Of a stretch of 5,814 bases of DNA, positions 1-5,814 are shown one piece after another; position 1 is the first letter of the stretch, and the number at the start of each line of letters is the position of its first letter. The notes under the pieces were generated by a model. The model was not told where the DNA came from and made no database searches. It saw only the letters and a program-made list of their open reading frames with translations. The DNA is from JAICNR01 sp035699465. GTDB lineage: Bacteria; Gemmatimonadota; Gemmatimonadetes; JACCXV01; JAHWKZ01. A program made the translations under genes and the position numbers. The stretch covers positions 1 to 5,814 of the forward strand of contig DASSPT010000017.1 of assembly GCA_035699465.1 (NCBI GenBank), given 5' to 3'.

Positions 1-2
1 CG

Positions 3-50
3 TTCGAGAAGGCTGTTCTGGCTGTCGCCCGCGAGCCGGTGAGGTACTGA
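3..50 (+). CDS. C-terminal end of an upstream gene (partial, unidentified)
   Basis: Fifteen open codons ending in TGA read FEKAVLAVAREPVRY. The frame has G/C at 12 of 15 third positions and an Ala/Val-rich helical composition like the neighbouring proteins, and it stops three bases before the ATG of the first shell gene. This is what an operon neighbour would look like. The fragment is too short to assign a family, and another frame also stays open here, so the call rests mainly on spacing and composition. Confidence 0.45.
   Translation, partial: FEKAVLAVAREPVRY
38..45 (+). promoter_or_regulatory. Ribosome binding site of the extended BMC-H gene
   Basis: The sequence GGTGAGGT, containing the GAGGT core of a Shine-Dalgarno site, lies 8 bases before the ATG at 54. 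It sits inside the last codons of the upstream reading frame, which suggests coupled translation. It supports ATG 54 as the real start of the shell gene. Confidence 0.6.
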
Positions 51-53
51 GGC

Positions 54-637
<584 letters not shown>

Positions 638-641
<4 letters not shown>

Positions 642-1483
642 GCGTGGCCCCGCCGTTCTCGATCGTCTTCGCGAACGCCAAGGGCGGCGTGGGGAAGACG
701 ACGTCCGCGGTGCACGTCGCGGGCGCGTTCGCGCAGAGCGGCGTCGAGACCCTGCTCGTCGATCTCGATCCGCAGGCCTCCGCCACCCGCCACGTGGGCC
801 TCGACCCCGAGGCGCTCGAAACGACCCTGACCGACGTCCTGATCGACCCTTCGCGCGGAATCGCCCCCGCGGTCCGCGAAACGCGCTATCCGGGCCTCTC
901 GATCCTGCCCGCGCACGAGAGCCTGGGCACGCTCGAGTCCGAGCTCGGATCGATGCCCGATCGGGAGAGCCTGTTGTCGGAGGCATGGTCGGGCGACCTG
1001 CCCTACAGGGTCGCCGTGTTCGACGTCCCCCCCGCGCTGTCCCTCTATACCGTCAACGCGCTCAAGCTGGCCGACGCGGTCGTGATCCCCGTCCAGACGC
1101 ACCCGTTCGCGCTCGCGAGCGTGCCGCGGACGATCGACCTCGTCGACCGCGTGCGGAGGCACTTGAACCCGCGGCTCGCGGTTCTCGGCTATCTCGCGAC
1201 CCTGTACGACCGCCGGACGCGCGTGGCCCGCGAGTGCCTGGCGAACATGATGAAGGAGTGGGGCGAGCTCCTGATCGAGCCGCCGATTCCCACCAACGTC
1301 GCGCTGGCGGAGGCCGCGCGCGACGGGCGGCTCCTGTTCGAGACGAATCCGGAGTCGGCGGGCGCGGCCGCGTACTACCAGGCGGCGGCCGAGATCGTCG
1401 CCCGCCGGCGAGGGGCGCGTGGTGGCGTGGAGAAGGGCGGGGGCAGCCGTTCCGCGAAGTCTCCGGCGGGAGCGCGCGCGTGA
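638..1483 (+). CDS. ParA/MinD-family ATPase, probable microcompartment-positioning (McdA-like) protein
   Basis: A 281-residue P-loop ATPase if started at TTG 638 (4-base overlap with the shell stop codon); GTG 644 is an equally reasonable start and removes two residues. It carries the deviant Walker A box KGGVGKTT (15-22) with the signature lysine K15 that marks ParA/MinD proteins. The A' motif LLVDLDPQASAT (39-50) and a Walker B-like VAVFDVPPAL (125-134, D129) follow, then the ParA-typical LATLYDRRTRV. The N-terminus is short, with no helix-turn-helix, as in small ParA proteins. The last 26 residues (256-281) are disordered-looking and basic (eight Arg/Lys, one Glu), which could help nucleoid binding. 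ParA proteins of this class form ATP-dependent dimers on DNA and position a cargo; in carboxysome loci the homologue is McdA. The place between a shell gene and BMC enzymes suggests that the cargo is the microcompartment. No separate McdB-like gene is seen in the window. Confidence 0.9.
1468..1472 (+). promoter_or_regulatory. Ribosome binding site for the GTG start at 1480
   Basis: GGGAG lies 7 bases before GTG 1480, inside the last codons of the ParA gene. It decides the start of the EutQ-N-like protein, which has no ATG near the beginning of its conserved domain. Confidence 0.6.
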
Positions 1484-1818
1484 GCCGGCCCGTTTTCTCC
1501 GCCGAGGACGTGCGCGCCGCCGCGCGCAGGGGAGAGCTGACGATCGCCGTGCCGCCGGATGCGATCGTGACGCCGCTGGCCCGCGACGAGGCCGCGCGGG
1601 GCGGGATCGAGCTCGTCGAGTCGGTACCGGGAGCGGCGGGTGCTCCGACGTCCACCGCGGGGGCGGCGAGTCTCGCCGGGTCTTCATCGCGATCGGCGAC
1701 CTGCGATCCCGGCGACGTGGAGCGGATCGTCGAGCGCGTCCGGGCGCGGATGCCGGGCGCCGACGCGTCTCAGGTCCGGGACATCGCGCGGCGGCTCCTC
1801 GAGCGGCTGGGCGGATGA
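1480..1818 (+). CDS. Small protein resembling the EutQ N-terminal domain, without the cupin
   Basis: A 112-residue protein from GTG 1480, supported by GGGAG at 1468-1472 and a GTGA overlap with the ParA gene. Residues 5-48 (FSAEDVRAAARRGELTIAV, then IVTPLARDEAARGGIELVES) align by eye with the start of E. coli EutQ (ITANDIRAAHARGEQAMSV, then IITPEAREVAELLGFTITE). A weaker similarity to the EutT N-terminus is also visible. A Gly/Ala/Ser/Thr linker (~50-76) joins this to two amphipathic helices (78-91 and 97-112), the region where EutQ also has a helical segment before its cupin. The EutQ cupin domain, which carries its acetate kinase activity, is absent, so no catalytic role is expected. The position between ParA and pta, and the amphipathic helices, suggest a scaffold or cargo adaptor. 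That function is inference. Confidence 0.72.
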   Translation: MSRPVFSAEDVRAAARRGELTIAVPPDAIVTPLARDEAARGGIELVESVPGAAGAPTSTAGAASLAGSSSRSATCDPGDVERIVERVRARMPGADASQVRDIARRLLERLGG

Positions 1819-2828
1819 GCTCGCCGCGCGACCTCCTGATGGAGCTCCGCGAGCGCGCCCGCAGGCTCGGGCCGCGACGCGTCGTCCTCGCCGACGGCGC
1901 CGACCCGCGCGCGGTCGACGCGGCCCGCCGCCTCACGGACGACCGGATCGCGGCCGTCACGCTCCTCGGCGGGCCGATCGCCGTCCGCGAGGCGGCGGAC
2001 CGGGCTCGCGTCGATCTCGCCGGGATCGAGCTCCTCACTCCATCCAGCTCGCCGCGGCTCGACGCCTACGCCGAGGAGCTCGCCGCGCGCTGGAAGGCGC
2101 GGGGGAGAGCGGCGGGCGCGCGCGAAGCGCGGGCGCTCCTCGAAACCGGACCGGGGTTCGGCGCCTGGCTCGTCGCGCGCGGCGAGGCCGACGCCTGTGT
2201 CGGCGGGAATGTCTCGACCACGGCGGAAACCGTGCGCGCGGCGATCCTCGCGATCGGCACCGCGCCCGGGATCGCGACCGTTTCCTCGGTGTTCCTCATG
2301 TTCGGGGCCGACGGCACCGCATACACGTTCGCCGATTGCGGCGTCGTCGCGGACCCGACGCCGGACCAGCTCGCCGACATAGCGCTCGCGAGCGCGGACA
2401 CCCACCGCGCGCTGACCGCCCAGGAGCCGAGGGTCGCGATGCTCTCGTTCTCGACCAAGGGGAGCGCCAAGCACGCGCGTGTCGAGAGGGTCGTCGAGGC
2501 GACCCGCAAGGTGCGCGCGCGCCGCCCCGCGCTCGCCGTGGACGGGGAGCTTCAGCTCGACGCCGCGATCGTTCCCGAGGTGGCCGCCGCCAAGGCCCCC
2601 GACAGCCCGCTCGCCGGCCGCGCCAACGTGCTCGTGTTTCCCGACCTGGACAGCGGCAACATCGGCTACAAGCTCGCCCAGCGCTTCGGCGGCATGACCG
2701 CGCTGGGACCGCTCCTCCAGGGACTCGCGGCGCCCATGCACGACCTGTCGCGCGGCGCGTCCGCGGACGACATCGTGAACGTCGCGATCATCGGGTGCGT
2801 CCAGTCGGGGAGCCGCCCGGTTTCCTGA
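1815..2828 (+). CDS. Phosphate acetyltransferase, Pta/EutD type
   Basis: A 337-residue enzyme, the size of EutD and other single-domain Pta proteins. It interconverts acetyl-CoA (or another acyl-CoA) plus phosphate with acyl-phosphate plus CoA. Family signatures are VVLADGADPRAVDAA (23-37), MLSFSTKGSAKH (209-220), DGELQLDAAIVPEVAAAK (243-260) and VLVFPDLDSGNIGYKLAQR (272-290), followed by the GPLLQG and MHDLSRGAS stretches of the PTA_PTB fold. The start is ATG 1815, in an ATGA overlap with the preceding gene. There is no N-terminal extension and therefore no obvious encapsulation peptide. In the pathway it would act after the aldehyde dehydrogenase, regenerating CoA inside or near the compartment and feeding an acetate or propionate kinase. 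Most BMC loci use the unrelated PduL for this step; eut loci use EutD. The exact acyl substrate cannot be read from the sequence. Confidence 0.94.
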   Translation: MSSPRDLLMELRERARRLGPRRVVLADGADPRAVDAARRLTDDRIAAVTLLGGPIAVREAADRARVDLAGIELLTPSSSPRLDAYAEELAARWKARGRAAGAREARALLETGPGFGAWLVARGEADACVGGNVSTTAETVRAAILAIGTAPGIATVSSVFLMFGADGTAYTFADCGVVADPTPDQLADIALASADTHRALTAQEPRVAMLSFSTKGSAKHARVERVVEATRKVRARRPALAVDGELQLDAAIVPEVAAAKAPDSPLAGRANVLVFPDLDSGNIGYKLAQRFGGMTALGPLLQGLAAPMHDLSRGASADDIVNVAIIGCVQSGSRPVS

Positions 2829-2841
2829 CCTTCGCGCTTCC

Positions 2842-2845
2842 GGAG
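2842..2845 (+). promoter_or_regulatory. Ribosome binding site of the prolyl oligopeptidase gene
   Basis: GGAG lies 7 bases before ATG 2853 in the 24-base gap after pta. It supports the start that gives the signal peptide, and shows that this gene has its own initiation site rather than the overlap coupling of the four genes before it. Confidence 0.6.
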
Positions 2846-2852
2846 CACGCCT

Positions 2853-4961
2853 ATGAAGGCAATCCCTCCCCTGCTGCTGATCGCATTGCCCGCGCTCGCA
2901 CTCCCCGCGCGGTCCTGGAGCCAGGAGGCCGATGATCCCTACCGGTGGCTGGAGGACGTCGAGGGCGAGCGCGCGATGGCCTGGGTCCGGAGCCAGAGTG
3001 ATGCCACGCTGGCGACGCTTCGCGAGCGGGCCGTCTACGATTCGATCTACGGCAAGTCGCTCGCGATCCTCGAGTCGCAGGACAAGATCGACTACCCGAC
3101 GATCCAGGGAGATCGCGTCTACAATTTCTGGCAGGACGCAGAGCACGCGCGCGGAATCTGGCGGCGGACGACGCTGGACTCCTATCTCTCCGATCAGCCC
3201 ACGTGGGAGACGGTCCTCGACATCGACCGGCTGGCGGTGGAGGAGGACGTGCCGTGGGCGTTCCATGGAGCGGAGTGCCTGGCTCCCGAATACCGCCGCT
3301 GCCTGGTGAGCCTCTCGCGGGGTGGATCGGACGCCTCCGAGGTGCGGGAGTTCGACCTCGAGTCGCTGGCGTTCGTGGAAGGCGGGTTCTTCCTGCCCGA
3401 GGCGAAGAGCAGCGTCGCATGGTGGGGGCCGGACGCGGTGCTCGTCACCACGGACTTCGGCCCCGGGACGCTCACCGAATCGGGCTATCCGCGGATCGCG
3501 AAGCTCTGGCGCCGGGGAACGCCGATGAGCGAGGCGGCGGTTCTCTTCGAGGGTGACTCGACGGACGTCGGCGTGTGGGCCGGATCCGTGGAGACGCCGG
3601 AGCGGACGTTCCACCTCGTCTACCATTCTCCGACCTTCTTCGAGACGCGGGTCCATGTCGTCTCGGAGGTCGGATCGCTGCTGGCCCTGGACCTGCCCCT
3701 GGACGCGGACGTCTCGCTGACCGGGGAGGACCTCGTGGTCTACCTGCGGTCCCCCTGGGAGTCGGGCGGAGCCTCCTACGTACAGGGCTCGGTGCTCGCT
3801 ATCGGGTACGACGACTTCCTGGCCGGCGACCGGGCGTTCGACGTGGTCGTCGAGCCCGGGCCGAGGAGGACGGTCGAGGGAGTGAACGTCACGCGAGGTC
3901 ACCTGCTGGTCCGGATCCTCGACAACGTCCGGGGACAGCTGTGGCGGTACCGGCGGGAGGACGGCGAGTGGGTCGGTGCGCGTGTTCCGGCTCCGGATTT
4001 CGGCGCCCTGTACGTCGTGGACAGCGACGCGCTGGAGGACCGCTGGTTCTTCACGTACGAGAGCTTCACCGATCCGACGACCCTCTACCTCGGCGAGGCC
4101 GACGGGTCGATCCGGGAGGTCCGGAGGCTGCCCGCGATGTTCGACGCCCGGGGGCTCGTCGTCGACCAGCACGAAGCCACGTCGAAAGACGGCACCCGGG
4201 TCCCGTACTTCGTCGTGCACCAGGAGGGCCTCGCCGCCGACGGTCGGAATCCGACCCTGCTGTACGGCTACGGAGGGTTCCAGATCTCGATGACCCCCTG
4301 GTACGGAGAGATCACCGGCAAGGCGTGGCTCGAACGGGGCGGGGTGTTCGCCGTGGCCAACATCCGGGGCGGTGGGGAGTTCGGGCCGGACTGGTGGAAG
4401 GCGGCCCAGAAGGAGAACCGCCAGCGGGCGTACGACGACTTCCTGGCGGTCGCGGAGGACCTGATCGAGCGCGGGATCGCGTCGCCCGAGCACCTCGGGA
4501 TCGAGGGAGGAAGCAACGGAGGGCTGCTGGTCGGCGTCGCGATGACCCAGCGCCCGGAGCTCTTCCGGGCGGTCGTGGTCGAAGTGCCGCTCCTCGACAT
4601 GCGGCGGTACCACACGCTCCTGGCGGGCGCCAGCTGGGTGGCGGAGTACGGCGACCCCGACGACCCCGCGGAGTGGGAGTACATCCGGCGCTACTCGCCG
4701 TACCAGAACGTCTCTCCCGACGAGGAGTACCCGCGAGCCCTGTTCTACACCACCACACGCGACGACCGCGTCCATCCCGGGCACGCGCGGAAGATGGCGG
4801 CGAAGATGCTGGACATGGGGCACCCGGTCTGGTACTTCGAGAACACGGAGGGCGGGCATGGAGCGGGCGTCACGCCGGAGCAACGGGCCCGCATGTACGC
4901 GATCATCTACACCTACCTGACCGAGCGATTGATGGAGGGCGTCCCGGGCCGACTTGAATAG
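2853..4961 (+). CDS. Secreted prolyl oligopeptidase family serine peptidase (S9A-like)
   Basis: A 702-residue protein with a Sec-type signal peptide: MK, a hydrophobic core (residues 5-18), and a likely cleavage near SWS-QE (23/24). Next come the N-terminal DPYRWLEDVEGERAMAWV segment typical of prolyl oligopeptidases and a beta-propeller region (~80-430) that gates access to the active site. The C-terminal alpha/beta-hydrolase domain (~435-702) is well conserved: YGYGGF (471-476), NIRGGGEFG (503-511), nucleophile Ser554 in GGSNGG (552-557), Asp638 in TRDDRVHPGHA and His669 in EGGHGAG. All three catalytic residues are present, so it should be active. The family cuts short peptides after proline, though some members differ in specificity. 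The signal peptide places it in the periplasm or outside the cell, so it cannot be a compartment lumen enzyme. It follows pta by 24 bases on the same strand and may share its transcript, but a functional link to the BMC is not evident. Confidence 0.95.
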   Translation: MKAIPPLLLIALPALALPARSWSQEADDPYRWLEDVEGERAMAWVRSQSDATLATLRERAVYDSIYGKSLAILESQDKIDYPTIQGDRVYNFWQDAEHARGIWRRTTLDSYLSDQPTWETVLDIDRLAVEEDVPWAFHGAECLAPEYRRCLVSLSRGGSDASEVREFDLESLAFVEGGFFLPEAKSSVAWWGPDAVLVTTDFGPGTLTESGYPRIAKLWRRGTPMSEAAVLFEGDSTDVGVWAGSVETPERTFHLVYHSPTFFETRVHVVSEVGSLLALDLPLDADVSLTGEDLVVYLRSPWESGGASYVQGSVLAIGYDDFLAGDRAFDVVVEPGPRRTVEGVNVTRGHLLVRILDNVRGQLWRYRREDGEWVGARVPAPDFGALYVVDSDALEDRWFFTYESFTDPTTLYLGEADGSIREVRRLPAMFDARGLVVDQHEATSKDGTRVPYFVVHQEGLAADGRNPTLLYGYGGFQISMTPWYGEITGKAWLERGGVFAVANIRGGGEFGPDWWKAAQKENRQRAYDDFLAVAEDLIERGIASPEHLGIEGGSNGGLLVGVAMTQRPELFRAVVVEVPLLDMRRYHTLLAGASWVAEYGDPDDPAEWEYIRRYSPYQNVSPDEEYPRALFYTTTRDDRVHPGHARKMAAKMLDMGHPVWYFENTEGGHGAGVTPEQRARMYAIIYTYLTERLMEGVPGRLE

Positions 4962-5122
4962 CGGCGGCCTCGGCTTTAAACTCGCTCAACGGCTGGCCCC
5001 ACCGCGATCGCTCCTGGGCCCCTGGCCGGTCGCCTTGAAAGGACTCCGATCTCTAGCACCGCGCCGTTCGCCGGCGCGCGAGACGCTCATCCGCACCACC
5101 CCTCGGCCGGGAGGAGGACCGA
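4962..5122 (+). other. 161-base intergenic region before the second BMC-H gene, possible promoter or leader
   Basis: This is the longest gap in the window and holds no gene that I can support. It contains two AT-rich islands in an otherwise GC-rich sequence: TTTAAA at 4975-4980 and TTGAAA at 5035-5040. TTGAAA matches a sigma-70 -35 box at 5 of 6 positions, but no convincing -10 box follows at the right distance. TTTAAA could be a weak -10 for TTGAAT at 4954-4959, with a short 15-base spacer. A 7-bp hairpin (5060-5066 with 5072-5078, 5-base loop) could form in the transcript leader. No T-run terminator is visible after the peptidase gene. A promoter here is plausible but unproven. Confidence 0.3.
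5109..5118 (+). promoter_or_regulatory. Strong ribosome binding site of the second BMC-H gene
   Basis: GGGAGGAGGA is an almost ideal Shine-Dalgarno sequence placed just before ATG 5123. It is the best ribosome binding site in the window, in keeping with a shell protein needed in many copies. Confidence 0.75.
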
Positions 5123-5398
5123 ATGGAAGCACTGGGGATGATCGAAACGCGCGGGCTGGTGGCGCTCATCGAGGCCGCCGACGCGATGGTCAAGGCAGCG
5201 CGCGTGACGCTCGTGGGGTACGAGAAGATCGGCGCGGGCTACGTGACGGCGCTGGTGCGCGGCGACGTCGCGGCCTGCCAGGCAGCCGTGGACGCCGGCG
5301 CCGCCGCCGCCAAGAAGGTAGGCGAGGTGGTCTCCGTGCACGTGATCCCGCGGCCGCACACGGACCTGGACGCGCACTTCCCGATCGTCGCCGAGTAG
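5123..5398 (+). CDS. BMC-H shell protein, canonical single domain
   Basis: A 91-residue hexamer-forming microcompartment shell protein of the PduA/EutM/CcmK type and the usual length. It shows ALGMIETRG (3-11), EAADAMVKAA (17-26) with edge lysine K24, the standard pore loop KIGAG (35-39), VRGDVAACQAAVDAG (45-59) and HVIPRPH (73-79) with R77. The start is fixed by the strong ribosome binding site and by alignment with PduA. The pore glycines around A38 would line a small, polar central pore that passes substrates and products. It is a paralogue of the extended shell protein at the other end of the window, but has no C-terminal extension and is probably the bulk facet protein. It is followed by a hairpin and then by the aldehyde dehydrogenase gene. 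Confidence 0.97.
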   Translation: MEALGMIETRGLVALIEAADAMVKAARVTLVGYEKIGAGYVTALVRGDVAACQAAVDAGAAAAKKVGEVVSVHVIPRPHTDLDAHFPIVAE

Positions 5399-5415
5399 CA
5401 GTCTTCTCCGATTCG

Positions 5416-5440
5416 GGCGCGCGGCCTGAGGTCGCGCGCC
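5416..5440 (+). promoter_or_regulatory. Strong intercistronic hairpin between BMC-H and aldehyde dehydrogenase
   Basis: GGCGCGCG (5416-5423) is perfectly complementary to CGCGCGCC (5433-5440). Inside it a G-T pair and two G-C pairs extend the stem to 11 pairs around the loop TGA. There is no T-run afterwards, so it is not a classical intrinsic terminator. It ends 13 bases before the GTG at 5454 and could stabilise the shell mRNA, attenuate read-through or limit translation of the downstream enzyme. The structure is seen in the sequence; the role is inferred. Confidence 0.6.
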
Positions 5441-5453
5441 TATCCGGCCGCCC

Positions 5454-5814
5454 GTGCCCCTGACCGAACGCGAGATCCGCACGATCGTCGACAGCATCTC
5501 GGCCGAGCTCGACCGGGACGGCCGCGCCGCGCGCCCATCCGCCGGCGCGACCGCCGGGCCGGCCGATGCTTCGCCCTTCCCTCGGGTTGCCGATCCTGGC
5601 ACCCCCATTCCGAGGATCCGCAGTTCCAGCGAAGGGCTCGGGATCTTCGAGACCGTCGACGAGGCGGTCGCCGCCGCCCGGGCCGCGCAGAGCGGGATCC
5701 GGACGCTCGAGCTCCGCGACAGGATCATCGCCAACCAGCGCAGGCGTCTGGGTGAAGCCGCCGCCGCGCTCGCCGAGGAAGCGGTCGCCGAGACTCGACT
5801 CGGCAATGTGCGCA
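5454..5814 (+). CDS. CoA-acylating aldehyde dehydrogenase, PduP/EutE type (5' part, runs off the window)
   Basis: The first 120 residues of a BMC aldehyde dehydrogenase, open to the window end. The start is taken as GTG 5454, giving MPLTEREIRTIVDSISAELD. Residues 3-20 form an amphipathic helix of the encapsulation-peptide kind, like the N-terminus of PduP. A Pro/Ala/Ser/Gly-rich linker follows (~21-60), then the start of the catalytic domain: LGIFETVDEAVAAARAAQ (62-79), a segment ending RDRIIANQRRRLGE (88-101), and LAEEAVAETRLGNVR. These match the corresponding PduP region (GIFQSVSEAIDAAHQAF, LAEESANETGMGN). The enzyme oxidises an aldehyde to acyl-CoA with NAD+ in the compartment lumen, upstream of the phosphate acetyltransferase step. 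The catalytic cysteine lies beyond the window. No Shine-Dalgarno site is visible, because the space before GTG is taken up by the hairpin. The aldehyde chain length cannot be judged from this part. Confidence 0.9.
   Translation, partial: MPLTEREIRTIVDSISAELDRDGRAARPSAGATAGPADASPFPRVADPGTPIPRIRSSSEGLGIFETVDEAVAAARAAQSGIRTLELRDRIIANQRRRLGEAAAALAEEAVAETRLGNVR

Noticed and set aside
1770..4883. A 1037-codon open frame on the minus strand across pta and the peptidase
   Set aside because: It mirrors strongly conserved plus-strand genes, its translation is Arg/Pro/Gly/Val-rich low-complexity sequence with no recognisable family motif, and long antisense frames are expected in GC-rich DNA with G/C third codon positions.
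5023..5040. A sigma-54 promoter in CTGGCC...CTTGAAA
   Set aside because: The GG and GC elements are not at the required spacing and the -12 GC is missing.
5416..5440. Intrinsic terminator after the second shell gene
   Set aside because: The stem is strong but no T-run follows, and the next gene on the same strand starts 13 bases later.
5087..5806. A 239-codon minus-strand open frame over the second shell gene and the aldehyde dehydrogenase start
   Set aside because: It is the shadow of two genes with clear homology on the plus strand, and its sequence resembles no family.

Overview
This window is part of a bacterial microcompartment (BMC) locus on the chromosome of a GC-rich bacterium. Every clear gene lies on the + strand. 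Codon third positions are strongly G/C and GTG (perhaps TTG) starts are used. No marker in the window fixes the taxon; the composition, the secreted prolyl oligopeptidase and the BMC would fit several GC-rich environmental phyla (for example Acidobacteriota-, Myxococcota- or Planctomycetota-like), but this is only inference.

Layout. Positions 3-50 look like the last codons of an upstream gene. A tightly packed block follows: a hexameric BMC shell protein (BMC-H) with an unusual ~100-residue C-terminal extension (54-641), a ParA/MinD-family ATPase (638-1483), a 112-residue protein resembling only the N-terminal part of EutQ (1480-1818), and a Pta/EutD-type phosphate acetyltransferase (1815-2828). 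These four genes can be read as joined by three successive 4-base NTGA overlaps. After 24 bases comes a secreted prolyl oligopeptidase-like serine peptidase (2853-4961). A 161-base gap with no gene precedes a second, canonical-length BMC-H gene (5123-5398). A 55-base gap containing a strong hairpin leads to the start of a CoA-acylating aldehyde dehydrogenase (PduP/EutE type) with an N-terminal encapsulation-like helix (5454 to the window end, incomplete).

How they fit together. The two BMC-H proteins would tile the shell. The aldehyde dehydrogenase would convert an aldehyde made inside the compartment to acyl-CoA, and phosphate acetyltransferase would recycle CoA to give acyl-phosphate for ATP synthesis. 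The enzyme that makes the aldehyde, which would define the BMC type, is not in the window. The ParA ATPase probably distributes compartments over the nucleoid, as McdA does for carboxysomes. The most interesting point is that the gene directly before ParA is a BMC-H carrying a basic linker and a winged-helix-like domain. In known shells the BMC-H termini lie on the outward face, so this extension could be a shell-borne ParA or DNA adaptor replacing a separate McdB. The prolyl oligopeptidase is the odd member, since its signal peptide places it outside the cytoplasm.
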